Part shown: positions 35,393 through 45,216 of the stretch, one piece after another
Position numbering within the stretch: the stretch's first letter is position 1
Layout of the letters: each line of letters opens with the position of its first letter
From: PALSA-1353 sp050012375
GTDB lineage: Bacteria; Planctomycetota; Phycisphaerae; Tepidisphaerales; Tepidisphaeraceae
Assembly: GCA_050012375.1 (NCBI GenBank)
Contig: JBEKHH010000021.1
Location: 1-64,000, forward strand
DNA: 64,000 nt
Direction of reading: 5' to 3'
Notes under the pieces: model-generated
Database searches by the model: none
The model's input: only the letters and a program-made list of their open reading frames with translations
Told to the model about the DNA's origin: nothing
Translations under genes and position numbers: made by a program

Positions 35393-35952
35393 TGAGCGAG
35401 GACAACCACCATTCTCCGCTGGCGATCGCGTACGCCCAGGCGCTGCTCGAGTTGGCCAACGAATCGAACATCACCGCGGCGGTCGGCGAGGAGCTGCGCG
35501 GCCTGCGGGAGCTGATCGCCGCGAACCCGTCCTTCGCGCAGGTGCTGGCCGATCCAGCGGTCACCACTGAAGAGCGCGGCCGGCTTCTGCACCGGGTGTT
35601 CGACGGACGCGCGTCCACGCTTATTCTGCATTTCCTCGGCCTGGTCAATGAAAAGGGCCGGCTCAATATCCTCCCCGCCATCGCCGGGGCGTTCGACGAA
35701 TTGTTCGACCTGCAGCAGGGCAAGTTGGAGGTGGAGGCGACCGTGGCCCAGCGGCTCGGCGACGAGCAGTTGGAATCGGTTCGTCAAAGGATCAGCCAGG
35801 CCCTGAAACGCAATGCGGTGGTGCATCAGCATGTCGATCCGCAGATCATCGGGGGACTTGTGCTGCGCGTGCGGGACCAACTCATCGACGGCAGCGTCCG
35901 TGCCCAATTGGCGGCAATGCGGCAAAGGCTCCTGGGAGCGCGTCCGGTTTAA
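35392..35952 (+). CDS. atpH: ATP synthase F1 subunit delta
   Basis: 186 residues. The OSCP-type N-terminal helical bundle (LAIAYAQALLELANESN) and the end IIGGLVLRVRDQLIDGSVRAQL are diagnostic. It ties the stalk to F1. Start ATG 35392 overlaps atpF's stop, and atpA follows after 17 bases. Confidence 0.92.
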   Translation: MSEDNHHSPLAIAYAQALLELANESNITAAVGEELRGLRELIAANPSFAQVLADPAVTTEERGRLLHRVFDGRASTLILHFLGLVNEKGRLNILPAIAGAFDELFDLQQGKLEVEATVAQRLGDEQLESVRQRISQALKRNAVVHQHVDPQIIGGLVLRVRDQLIDGSVRAQLAAMRQRLLGARPV

Positions 35953-35969
35953 CGAGAAAGCAAATTGAA

Positions 35970-37481
35970 ATGGCCATCAACGTCGCGGAAATCACCAGCA
36001 TCCTCAAGAAGGAAATCGCCGGCTTTGAAGAGCGGCTGCAAATCAACGAAGTCGGCACGGTCATCGAAGTCGGCGACGGCATCGCGCGCATTTACGGCCT
36101 GCGGAATGCGATGGCCGGCGAATTGCTCGAATTCCAGAACGGCGCCATGGGCCAGGTGTTCAACCTCGAAGAAGATTCCATCGGCTCGGTGGTATTCGGC
36201 GATTACCTCGGCATCCGCGAGGGCTATTCGGTCAAGACCACCGGGCGATTGCTGGAAGTCCCCGTCGGCGACGCGGTGGTCGGGCGCGTCGTCAACCCGC
36301 TGGGGGAGGCGCTGGATGGCGGGCCGCCGATTGCCTCGAGTGAATCCCGCAAGGTGGACATCGTCGCCCCCGGCATTGCCGAGCGCCAGCCGGTGAAGGA
36401 GCCGATCCAGACGGGCATCAAGGCGATCGACAGCATGATCCCCATCGGCCGCGGTCAGCGCGAGCTGATCATCGGCGATCGCAAGACCGGCAAGACGGCC
36501 ATTGCGCTGGACACGATCATCAATCAAAAAGGGACGGGAGTAAAATGCTTCTACATCGCGGTGGGGCAGAAGGAATCGTCCGTCGCGCAGGTGGTGGATG
36601 TGCTGAAGGCGCACGGCGCGATGGAATACACGACGGTGGTCGTGGCCGGCGCCGCCGACCCCGCCCCATTGCAATACATCGCCCCCTACGCCGGCTGCGC
36701 CATGGCCGAGTATTTCATGTGGAAAGGCCAGGCGACGCTGTGCGTTTACGACGACCTGACCAAACAGGCGGCCGCCTATCGGCAGCTTTCGCTGCTCTTG
36801 CGCCGGCCCCCCGGCCGCGAGGCGTATCCGGGCGACGTTTTCTATCTCCACAGCCGATTGCTGGAACGCGCCGTGAAGCTCAGCAGCGATAAAGGGGGCG
36901 GCAGCCTCACCGCGCTGCCCATCATCGAAACGCAGGAAGGCGAGGTTTCCGCCTACATTCCAACCAACGTCATCAGCATCACCGACGGGCAGATTTATCT
37001 GGAGCCCGATCTGTTTTTCGCCGGGGTTCGCCCGGCCATCAACGTCGGCATCAGCGTCTCGCGCGTGGGCGGAAACGCCCAGACCAAAGCGATGAAAAAG
37101 ATCGCCGGCTCGCTGCGGCTTGACCTGGCGGCCTACCGCGAGCTGGAGGCCTTTTCACAGCTCGGCACGGAATTGGACAAGGCCACGCAGGCCCAATTGG
37201 ACCGCGGCTCGCGTCTGGTGGAGATCCTCAAGCAACCGCAATACAAACCCTTCTCCCTCGAAAAGGAGGTCATGGTCATTTACGCCGGCACGCAGGGATT
37301 CCTCGACGACGTTCCCATCGGGCGAATTCAGGAATTCCAAATCGCCTTCCTCGACCATGTCGATTCCAGCGCCGTGGACCTGCGCAACCAGCTTGCCGAC
37401 AAAAAGGATTTGACCAGCGATCTCGAAGCGAAGCTGAAGCAAACCCTCAGCGATTTCAAATCGAGAATATGGAAGAAATAG
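35970..37481 (+). CDS. atpA: ATP synthase F1 subunit alpha
   Basis: 503 residues. The Walker A is GDRKTGKT at 169-176, and PNVISITDGQIYLE-like text (PTNVISITDGQIYLE) and RPAINVGISVSRVGG give the subunit interface. Full length is normal. It binds non-catalytic nucleotide in the alpha3beta3 ring. The operon stops here: no gamma, beta or epsilon follows in the next 250 bases, where a kinase gene begins. Those subunits must lie elsewhere. Confidence 0.95.
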   Translation: MAINVAEITSILKKEIAGFEERLQINEVGTVIEVGDGIARIYGLRNAMAGELLEFQNGAMGQVFNLEEDSIGSVVFGDYLGIREGYSVKTTGRLLEVPVGDAVVGRVVNPLGEALDGGPPIASSESRKVDIVAPGIAERQPVKEPIQTGIKAIDSMIPIGRGQRELIIGDRKTGKTAIALDTIINQKGTGVKCFYIAVGQKESSVAQVVDVLKAHGAMEYTTVVVAGAADPAPLQYIAPYAGCAMAEYFMWKGQATLCVYDDLTKQAAAYRQLSLLLRRPPGREAYPGDVFYLHSRLLERAVKLSSDKGGGSLTALPIIETQEGEVSAYIPTNVISITDGQIYLEPDLFFAGVRPAINVGISVSRVGGNAQTKAMKKIAGSLRLDLAAYRELEAFSQLGTELDKATQAQLDRGSRLVEILKQPQYKPFSLEKEVMVIYAGTQGFLDDVPIGRIQEFQIAFLDHVDSSAVDLRNQLADKKDLTSDLEAKLKQTLSDFKSRIWKK

Positions 37482-37735
37482 GGGTGCCGGAATAGGGGTT
37501 GCTATCACGACCTATAATGCACAACGGACGTGCCCGGATAGAGCGGAATTTGGGCACGCCGCGTAGAGTCTGCCCGTTTTTAATTCATTAACCCGGTTTT
37601 ATGCAAGGAAATGCGGGAAATGGACAACAATACCGCTGTTTTACCGTATAGGGAGTTAAAGAGGTCTGCATGCCGATGTCCAGGAATGTTTTGAGGCCTT
37701 GGAATGTCTCCCCTACATGGGGGGAAACATCCCTA

Positions 37736-38617
37736 ATGAGCAGTCAGTCAATGGAATCTCCTGAAAGCGTAATGCCCGTCAGCCTCTACGGCTACGAGGT
37801 GATCGACCTTCTCGGCGAAGGCGCCGGCAGCATGATTTACGCCGCGAGCGATCCGGCGACGAACCAGATCTACGCGCTCAAGCACGTCGCGGTCAAAGGG
37901 GAAAAGGACCAGCGATTTGTCGAGCAACTCATCAACGAATTTGAAATCGGCGTAAAGATTAATCATCCCCTGCTGCGCCGCTGCGTCGATTTGAAATTGA
38001 CCAAGACCCTTTTGCGCAAGGTGATCGACGCGGTGCTGGTGATGGAATTGGTCGAGGGAACGAACTGTGAAACCCGCCCTCCGACCGATCTGGCTTTGCT
38101 GGTGGATGTGTTCCACCAAACCGCCACCGCCCTGGACGCGCTGCACCAGTTGAATTTCGTTCACTGCGATTTGAAGCCGAATAACATTCTGGTGACGGTT
38201 GACGGCCGGGTGAAGATCATCGACCTGGGTCAGGCCTGTCCGATCGGATCGGTCAAGAAGCGGATCCAGGGCACGCCGGATTTCATCTCTCCGGAGCAGG
38301 TTCGCTGCGAGCCGGTGACGATTCAAACCGACGTGTACAATCTGGGGGCGACGTTCTATTGGCTGCTGAGCGGGGCCAAGCTGCCGACGCTGTTCACGGT
38401 GAAGAAATCCCGGAACAGCTTCCTGGTTGCCGACGCGATCCCCCAACCGCACCAACTGAACCCCAAGGTCCCGGAAAACCTGTCCAATCTGGTGATGGAA
38501 TGCGTGCGGATCACGCCCTTCAAGCGCCCGGCCAATATGCGGGAGCTCTGCCGCCGTTTGGAAATCATCCGGCTCACCCTGCCGGGCAACAACGAATCAT
38601 CGGCGATGATGGCGTGA
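37736..38617 (+). CDS. Hanks-type serine/threonine protein kinase, atypical catalytic loop
   Basis: About 293 residues from ATG 37736; ATG 37751 is possible. The glycine loop LLGEGAGSMIY and the ATP lysine in IYALKHVAV are present. The catalytic loop reads FVHCDLKPNNIL (HCD instead of HRD) and the metal motif IIDLGQA (DLG instead of DFG). GTPDFISPEQ is the activation-to-P+1 segment. It has no membrane helix or sensor domain, so it is a cytosolic kinase of unknown target. HCD makes it a non-RD type, often not regulated by activation-loop phosphorylation. Confidence 0.85.
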   Translation: MSSQSMESPESVMPVSLYGYEVIDLLGEGAGSMIYAASDPATNQIYALKHVAVKGEKDQRFVEQLINEFEIGVKINHPLLRRCVDLKLTKTLLRKVIDAVLVMELVEGTNCETRPPTDLALLVDVFHQTATALDALHQLNFVHCDLKPNNILVTVDGRVKIIDLGQACPIGSVKKRIQGTPDFISPEQVRCEPVTIQTDVYNLGATFYWLLSGAKLPTLFTVKKSRNSFLVADAIPQPHQLNPKVPENLSNLVMECVRITPFKRPANMRELCRRLEIIRLTLPGNNESSAMMA

Positions 38618-38699
38618 GCGGCGCGGTCAATGACGCCGCCCTCCCCGTCTCAGCGACGGGGTTGCCCTCGTGCGGCCTCCCTCGCTACGGTTGTGGCGG

Positions 38700-39446
38700 A
38701 TGTTCCACGAAACCTACGCTCTGCGGCCCGGCGAGACCATCCGCCGCGTCGCGCCCCCTTTCCTCCCCGAGCGCCTGGATTATTTCCGCAAGGTCCAACC
38801 CTCGCGGACAGTGAACCCCGTGGCTTTGCTCGTCCTCTGGCGCGATGGCGCCCTTCAACTCAAGAATTGGATGTACTACGTACGATCCGACGGCGACAGC
38901 GGCTTCGAGGCGGAACAACTCATTCAATCCCTCCTCAAGCTCTACCCCCAGGACATCGAGGGCGACTTGGAACTGGCCCGTAAAGTCATCCCGGGCGATT
39001 TCGTCGCAAACGCCGACGCCGATATCGATCAATATCGCCTGGCGCTGGAAAAGCTCGTGTCGGAGACCTCCGGCAGAGCGGTGAGCCTCACATTCCGTGA
39101 AGTCCCGCGGCCGGTGATCGTCTTCACCGGAACCTGGAGTCCGCAAGCTCCGCACCTGATTCAAATCTACGGATCGCAGATGAACAACGCGCCAACCGTC
39201 AGAGTAAGCCTCGGTTCAATTGACCACTTCGCCAAATGGGTTGGATCTTGGATCGGGGAATCTGTGATTGTCGAAGCAGCCGGTGCGCCGCATGAACTGA
39301 GCTTGTGCGGCCACGACCGAGACCGAGCCCCCGAAGCCCTCAAGCAAGCTCACGACCCCCAACTCGTTTGCACGCACATCCACGAGCAAACCGGCCTGGA
39401 TTGGAGAGAGGAAACGCGAGCCCTCCGCCGCCTATTCGTCGAGTGA
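38700..39446 (+). CDS. Unknown protein with possible BlaR1/secretin-associated C-terminal domain
   Basis: 248 residues from ATG 38700. No signal or membrane segment is clear. The C-terminal 100 residues (ITFTGTWSP-like PVIVFTGTWSPQ, then SLGSIDHFAKWVGSWIG and CTHIHEQTGLDWREETRALR) resemble a domain I have seen attached to planctomycete M56/BlaR1 proteins. This is from memory and weak. The gene follows the kinase on the same strand, 82 bases later. Confidence 0.5.
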   Translation: MFHETYALRPGETIRRVAPPFLPERLDYFRKVQPSRTVNPVALLVLWRDGALQLKNWMYYVRSDGDSGFEAEQLIQSLLKLYPQDIEGDLELARKVIPGDFVANADADIDQYRLALEKLVSETSGRAVSLTFREVPRPVIVFTGTWSPQAPHLIQIYGSQMNNAPTVRVSLGSIDHFAKWVGSWIGESVIVEAAGAPHELSLCGHDRDRAPEALKQAHDPQLVCTHIHEQTGLDWREETRALRRLFVE

Positions 39447-39483
39447 TACGGGTCCCGGTTTGAGTACGCGCCTCGTTCCTCGA

Positions 39484-39507
39484 AGCACCGCATGTACATG
39501 CGGTGCT
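39484..39507. repeat. Perfect 24-bp palindrome
   Basis: AGCACCGCATGT is followed immediately by its exact complement ACATGCGGTGCT. Weaker outer arms (CGTTCCTCG with CGGGACGAACG) extend it. It lies between two converging genes, 40 bases after the 39446 stop, and could be a REP-like element or a binding site. Confidence 0.8.
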
Positions 39508-39589
39508 CCCGACTCGGGACGAACGCCCCGACCTCCCGCGTTGCCTTTGTATTTAAACCACAGCAAACGAACACGCTCTGTCATTTCCC

Positions 39590-42500
39590 TCAATGGCGCC
39601 GCCCCAATCCTCCCAGCCCCTGCAACAGCCCGTTGATCACCGCCTTCTTCGCGCCTTTCTGGATCGTTTGCGCGATCGCCTGGTCCAGCTCGAGCTTCGG
39701 ATGGTTCATGTCCCCTTTCAGCGGCACGATCACCTGGTCCGGCACGTATTGGCGCACATTGGCGGGAATCAGGCGGTCAAACAGGGCCGGGGGGATGTAA
39801 GCCGTCATCGGCGCGAACTGCTCCGTCGCCAGGATCACCACGCCGGCAAACCGCAGCGGCTTGTCCTGGTCGATCATCAGCGTCGTGTCTTCCGTCGCCC
39901 GGCCGTTCTGGATCTTCACGTCGGCGTTGTTGATCTCCGCCGACACCGATGAATTGCCGAACACCGCCAGCAGTTCGCTGCCGATCTGCAACTGCCGCAC
40001 CGAATACTGCACTTCAACAATGCCCTGATTCTGCGGCGAGGACTGCAACACCAAACCGCTCAGCGGAACCTTTTGCAACTGCAAGACCCACACGCTCACC
40101 AGCCCGCGCGACTCTTTCGCGTTGGCGAAAGCGGGATTGTTCAGAATTTTTCCGAGGAAACTCTTGGCCATCGCCGGGTTGATCGACACATCCCGCAGGA
40201 CGTAATGCGGCTGGGATGGATCGGCATCCATCGACACCACCATCGGGTCGGTCCGCAGGTCCACCGTCAGCACGCCGATGTCCAGCGTTCCGTCGTTGCA
40301 GGTCGCCGGCTTGGGCGCGTTCTGGCCATTGGGCTGGTCCGGATACACGGTCTTCAGCACCCCGCCCGTCATGTACAGCGGCACATCCAGGTTCTGGATC
40401 GTGATCCCCTGCGTCGAGAGGCTGTCCACCGTCAGATACCCCCCGACGTTGATCATGGCGATCGCCTGATTGAACGGTTTGTCGGCCGGATAACTTCCGG
40501 AAATCGTAAACGTCCGCTTTTGCTGCCCCGTGACGGTCAAATCCGCCAGGGATTGCTGCTGGCTCGGCGACAAGAGCGGCTTGACTATGCTCCACAACTT
40601 CGCCAGGTCATAGTTCGCCTGGATTTGCACGCGATCGTCGTCGGGGATCTGCCGCCTCAGCGGCAAATCATTCACCGTTCCGGTGATTTGCACGGCGAGC
40701 GCCTTGGTCGATTCAAGCGAAACCGAAATCGGGTTAGCCCGGTCGATGATGACCGAATAAGTCCCGAAATCAAAATCGAATCCGTTGTGGATGGCGATCT
40801 TGTCCTCGGAGAAGGCAAGCTGCGGACCCGGAGCCGGCTGGCCCTTCACCGGCGGCGGTGTATTGAACGCCTGGAATTGGGTGATCGCCCCGCCGCCCAG
40901 CACGTGCAGGCGCGGGTGGGCCGGGTCCTTGGCGAGAGATTCGTCGAAATGATAGTGGCCCTTGTAGGGATAGGCGTTAGGCGCAGCCGCGGAGAAAACT
41001 TCCGCCAGCCGCGCCGCCGGCTCGATGTCCCCATCCACCGAGATTCCGCCCTGCACGAGCATCGTCGCCTGATTGCCCAGGCCGCTGGCCACGATCGGCT
41101 TGCCGCCGGCGAGAGCGATCTTCGTGAGGCCTAAATCCGCCGACAGGGCGGTCACCGACATTTGCGCCACCTGGGCCATCAGCGGCATCTGGCTGGTCGC
41201 ATCCGGCAGCGTGTCCACTTCCGCCGACAATTGCGCGGTGATATCGCTTGGCCAGGCGTAGCTCTGCTGACCCGTTTTGAGCGCCAGACCGTGGACCAGT
41301 GCCTGGCTGACATTGGCGGTTGTCGCGTCGCCTTGGCGCGAGACGTTCACCTTCAGCGTCGCCGTTCCGCCGGTGATCTGGGCCGGCGGCACGTAGACGA
41401 CGACGGTCTTCTCGCCGGGGCCCGGCGGCGGGGGCTGAAGCAGGTTCGCCATCCCATCCACCTTCGCCAGATCCAGATCGTCCACCTCGATATCCAGGGA
41501 TTGAACCTTGTTGAACAAGCCCGTCGGAACGAGCACGTTCCCCTCTCGCGTCAGCAAAACAATCTGGCCGTTGGTGACGCTGATTTTCTTGGCGAAGGAA
41601 GTTTCGAGAACCAGCGACGCATCGTGCACGGCGGAAAAATCACTGGCCAGCGTCGCCCCGGCCACCAGATGGATCGTCTCGTTATTCAAGATTTGGCCGA
41701 CGGTGAGGGCATTGACCGAGAGGTCCGCCGACGCCGTCGTAGCATCCGCCGACGGCTGGAGGCGGAAAGTTCCGCTGACCTGCCCGCCGGTGAGTTGCTT
41801 CAGCGAAGCCATCTGCTCGGGCGGCAAAATCAGCGACGCCGTGTTCAGCAGCTTCGGCAAATCCGCCTGAGCGAGTTGCACCGATCCCGACGCCGCGATC
41901 TTTCCCGCCGGGGTGAGCGCCACATCCAGCGGCGACTGTGGATCGCCCTCGATTTTCAGTTGATCACCGATCTGTAGTGAGAGCGTCTGCAAATTGGCGT
42001 GAATAGCGCCGCCGCTCAGCGACACCGACCCGCCGATCGCAGCCGCAATCGTCTGGTTCTCGATCGGCTTGCCGCCGCCGCCCTTCTGCTCCACAGAGAG
42101 ATCCGCAATGGAAACGGTCAGCGGCTTGGAGATGGTGAAGGTCGTCCCGTCATACGATCCGGTCATGGAAGCGGTTAATTTCCCCGACGTGCAGAGCAAA
42201 AGGTTTTGCGCGACCAATTGCATGATCGACGGCTGCGAGGTCGCCGATGCGGCGGGCGGCTGGGGAAGCACCAGCGGCATCAGCGGCCCAAACGCCGATT
42301 GCAGCGCCGCTAAATCCCCCTGGCATTTGCTCAATTCAATCCGCGACGCCGCAATCGAGCCGCCGCCGGGCAGCTTCGCCGTTCCCGTCGGCGAATCCGG
42401 GTTCGCGATCGCCACCATCGCATCGGCTGAAACTTCCGCTGTAAAAAGCGGATTCTCGCTCGGCCCGATCGTGATCGTCTCGGTCAGGTCCTTCACCGTC

Positions 42501-44809
42501 GCGATGCTCTGGTCGTTCACCGAGCCGGAGCCGGAAACGACATCCAATATCGCCGGAATGTGCACGGTCTGCTCGGTTCCCAGGTCATCCGTTACGGCCA
42601 GATCGGTGGGTTGAACCTGAATTTTCAGCGGCTCAGAAAACCCAAACCCGCCCTGGTCGAATTCTCCCTTGCCGGAGATCGTGACACTGCCCGATTCGAT
42701 CCGATCTGAATTATCCGCCAACCTCTGAATGAGGTTTGGCTGCACGCCCGGCTTGGGTCCGGGCACAAACAGCGACATCGCCCCGCCGAATTCCTCCTGC
42801 ACCAGGCGCAGATCGATGGTTCCCTGCGAAATGGCGAACGTCGGAACGCTCACGCCGAATTTCCCGCCGATCTTGGCTTCACCCGCGGCCTGGAAATTGA
42901 TCGCCGGCGATTGGATCGAGATCGCCAAATCGTGCACGGCCTGCACAAACTGCGCTGCCGTATGATGCAGGTTCCCGCCGATCGTCGCGGTGAACTTGGG
43001 CTGGCTCATCTGCCGGCGGCCGGGAATGTTGATGTCCACATCGGTCGCGCTGAAATCCGCGCCGACGGCGACCTTGCTGTCCGCCGCCGTCAGGTCGCCA
43101 TCCGTGTGCGCATGGAATGCAATCGTGCCGCCGAATGTCGCGTGCGATCCAGCCGGCACTTGCAGCATCGAATCCAGATCAACGATCTGGTTCACCTGCT
43201 GCTGGAGGTTTTTCAGATCGCTCGTCCCCTGGAAACTGGTTTTTCCAAGCGTTTCGCCCCCGCCCTGGATGTTTGCGAAAGCGCTGGAAAGGCTCAGCTT
43301 GATATTGCGAAGGTCCGGCTCGTCGCCGCCCACCGCCGTAACGCCCGCCGCCAGGTCGATGTTGCTTAACTGAACCGGATGTCCGCCGTTGGTTCCGCTG
43401 AAATCCTTCAGATGCGTTTCGGTGGCGATCACGGCCTTGCCATCCGCCAGCGTGAGCGTCGTTTCATGCGTCAATCGCCCGCCGCTCAGGCTCGTGCCCT
43501 GTTCCAGGTGGATGAAATGCGGAGCCTGGCTCACGAGATTCGCGACGTTCAAGTCGGCGGAGATTTTCACCTGTCCGCTTCCGGCGATTGCGACCGTCTG
43601 GGCCGTCGCATTCTTGCCGCCCGTCAGATGCGCGGCGATCGCCTTGAACACATCGGCTGTTTCCAGCAGAGAATCCTGCGCCACGTCCGCGTGCACGGTG
43701 ATCTGGTCGGCTTGGGTTGATCCGTTGGGCTGGGCCGTGATCGGCATATCCAGCTTGATGGCCGCGTTCTTGCCGCCGGTGGAATCCACCGAAACCTTCA
43801 GCCCAAACTGAAGCGCCTGAAAGGCCACCGTATCCCCGGCCAGTTGCTTGCCCCCAGCCGACAAATCAGCCAGCGCAATCCCCACATCCGCCGTGATGTG
43901 ATCCAGCGTATTGACCGTCGCCGTGATCTTGCCGTTCATCTTGCCGGTCACGGTCAGATTCAGGTGATACGCCTGAAGAACGTCCGAAACCGCGGCCAAA
44001 TCCCCGTCGGCCAATTCGATCGTCTGATTCGCGGCCAGGTGATCGACCGCCACCAGGTTGTTCTGGATCGCCGATAACGTCCCGGACACCTTCACCTTCA
44101 CCAGATTTTTTTCCTGAAGCTGGAGGCCGAGGTCCACGGTGTCCTCGATCGGCTGGTTGATGTCCTTGATGGCGATCGTCGCGGTCAGCGGATTCTGTGG
44201 ATCCAATCCCACGGTGACCTTGTCCGGATCGTCCTCGAAAGTGCCGGTGATCTGCTTGAGATGAATCACGCCCTTGATGTTGGGCAGCTTGGTGGGCTGA
44301 TTGCTCGGCGGTTTGTTGCTCGGCTTGATCGCCTGGAGGATGTTGAGATTTCCATCGCGATCGATGATCGCGTTAACATCCACTCCGCTGACGGTCACGT
44401 CTCCCAGGTCGATATTGCCGGTCGCCGCCTTCAACAGCGACAGGGGCGTGCTGATTTGGGCGACCGAGACCAAATGTTTGTTGTCCGCATCGGTAAGCTG
44501 CACCCCTTCAATGCGGATTCCGCTGATCCAGCCGAACGACCAATCCTTGATTTGCAGTTTGCCGTTAAGCGCGGAGCTATTGATCTGCCCGACGACGATC
44601 TCGCGCACGAAGCCCATGCTGATGATCGTCGGCGCCAGGATCACCAGGATGATGATCAGCACGAGCAGCGCCCCCACGGCTTTCAGCAGCCAATGGCGCT
44701 TTTTCTTTTTCGGTTTCACGCCTTCGAGCGGCTGATTCCCCGGCGGTTGCTCGGGACTTTTGGCGGCTGGATCATTCGGAACGCCCCCGTCGGACTGCTT
44801 CTGTGTCAT
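39590..44809 (-). CDS. Giant AsmA-like envelope protein
   Basis: 1739 residues. A lysine-rich cytosolic start (KPKKKKRHWLLKAVG) and one membrane helix (about 43-66) are followed by a very long periplasmic region of short amphipathic beta strands. The first block, SSALNGKLQIKDWSFGWISG and LGDVTVSGVDVNAIIDRDG, is AsmA/TamB-like. The C-terminus ends VPLKGDMNHPKLELDQAIAQ then a basic tail. AsmA-type proteins form hydrophobic grooves carrying phospholipid between membranes. It is probably such a bridge; with LptD this argues for a true outer membrane. Confidence 0.78.
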   Translation of the reverse strand: MTQKQSDGGVPNDPAAKSPEQPPGNQPLEGVKPKKKKRHWLLKAVGALLVLIIILVILAPTIISMGFVREIVVGQINSSALNGKLQIKDWSFGWISGIRIEGVQLTDADNKHLVSVAQISTPLSLLKAATGNIDLGDVTVSGVDVNAIIDRDGNLNILQAIKPSNKPPSNQPTKLPNIKGVIHLKQITGTFEDDPDKVTVGLDPQNPLTATIAIKDINQPIEDTVDLGLQLQEKNLVKVKVSGTLSAIQNNLVAVDHLAANQTIELADGDLAAVSDVLQAYHLNLTVTGKMNGKITATVNTLDHITADVGIALADLSAGGKQLAGDTVAFQALQFGLKVSVDSTGGKNAAIKLDMPITAQPNGSTQADQITVHADVAQDSLLETADVFKAIAAHLTGGKNATAQTVAIAGSGQVKISADLNVANLVSQAPHFIHLEQGTSLSGGRLTHETTLTLADGKAVIATETHLKDFSGTNGGHPVQLSNIDLAAGVTAVGGDEPDLRNIKLSLSSAFANIQGGGETLGKTSFQGTSDLKNLQQQVNQIVDLDSMLQVPAGSHATFGGTIAFHAHTDGDLTAADSKVAVGADFSATDVDINIPGRRQMSQPKFTATIGGNLHHTAAQFVQAVHDLAISIQSPAINFQAAGEAKIGGKFGVSVPTFAISQGTIDLRLVQEEFGGAMSLFVPGPKPGVQPNLIQRLADNSDRIESGSVTISGKGEFDQGGFGFSEPLKIQVQPTDLAVTDDLGTEQTVHIPAILDVVSGSGSVNDQSIATVKDLTETITIGPSENPLFTAEVSADAMVAIANPDSPTGTAKLPGGGSIAASRIELSKCQGDLAALQSAFGPLMPLVLPQPPAASATSQPSIMQLVAQNLLLCTSGKLTASMTGSYDGTTFTISKPLTVSIADLSVEQKGGGGKPIENQTIAAAIGGSVSLSGGAIHANLQTLSLQIGDQLKIEGDPQSPLDVALTPAGKIAASGSVQLAQADLPKLLNTASLILPPEQMASLKQLTGGQVSGTFRLQPSADATTASADLSVNALTVGQILNNETIHLVAGATLASDFSAVHDASLVLETSFAKKISVTNGQIVLLTREGNVLVPTGLFNKVQSLDIEVDDLDLAKVDGMANLLQPPPPGPGEKTVVVYVPPAQITGGTATLKVNVSRQGDATTANVSQALVHGLALKTGQQSYAWPSDITAQLSAEVDTLPDATSQMPLMAQVAQMSVTALSADLGLTKIALAGGKPIVASGLGNQATMLVQGGISVDGDIEPAARLAEVFSAAAPNAYPYKGHYHFDESLAKDPAHPRLHVLGGGAITQFQAFNTPPPVKGQPAPGPQLAFSEDKIAIHNGFDFDFGTYSVIIDRANPISVSLESTKALAVQITGTVNDLPLRRQIPDDDRVQIQANYDLAKLWSIVKPLLSPSQQQSLADLTVTGQQKRTFTISGSYPADKPFNQAIAMINVGGYLTVDSLSTQGITIQNLDVPLYMTGGVLKTVYPDQPNGQNAPKPATCNDGTLDIGVLTVDLRTDPMVVSMDADPSQPHYVLRDVSINPAMAKSFLGKILNNPAFANAKESRGLVSVWVLQLQKVPLSGLVLQSSPQNQGIVEVQYSVRQLQIGSELLAVFGNSSVSAEINNADVKIQNGRATEDTTLMIDQDKPLRFAGVVILATEQFAPMTAYIPPALFDRLIPANVRQYVPDQVIVPLKGDMNHPKLELDQAIAQTIQKGAKKAVINGLLQGLGGLGRRH

Positions 44810-44811
44810 GT

Positions 44812-45216
44812 TTATCTTTCCAATGGCATAACAAGGACCATCCCCAGCTTATCGAGAATAGACACCGGCGGCGCGATTTGGCTTGGCAGCGCCGCGATTG
44901 ACGGCGTCATCCCATTGGCCGCGCTCGCCGGCATATTCTGCGAAGCAGCGGCGCTGCCGACAAACCCCGATCCGCCCTTCTGATACCGAAATCCACGAAC
45001 GGCGGCCGAGCCCAGAAGGCTCGTATCCACGTTCAGCGAGGCGTATTTCCGGTTGTCCGACCGCACCGCCTGGCCGGCACTCTCATTCACGCCCACCACC
45101 AGCGTGCTGATCTGGAGGTCGAGAGTCGTTCCCGCCGCATAATAAAACGGCACCGACAACGAATCATCAGCCACCGCCCGGCCCGCGCACACGATCACTG
45201 TGAAGAACAAAACGAA
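44812..45216 (-). CDS. Small secreted protein with N-terminus invaded by a palindrome
   Basis: Conserved part about 135 residues: a signal-like segment (FVLFFTVIVCAGRAVAD) then YYAAGTTLDLQISTLVVG and RGFRYQKGGSGFVG. The reading frame continues upstream through the 45217-45345 palindrome and beyond, so the native start has been lost or lies at a weak TTG/GTG in the signal. Its end is two bases before the AsmA-like gene's start, so the two are one transcript. Function unknown. Start uncertain. Confidence 0.5.
   Translation of the reverse strand, partial: FVLFFTVIVCAGRAVADDSLSVPFYYAAGTTLDLQISTLVVGVNESAGQAVRSDNRKYASLNVDTSLLGSAAVRGFRYQKGGSGFVGSAAASQNMPASAANGMTPSIAALPSQIAPPVSILDKLGMVLVMPLER

Noticed and set aside
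37490..37518. Promoter with TATAAT at 37513
   Set aside because: The -10 is good, but no -35 match is present at 17 bases, so it was not called.
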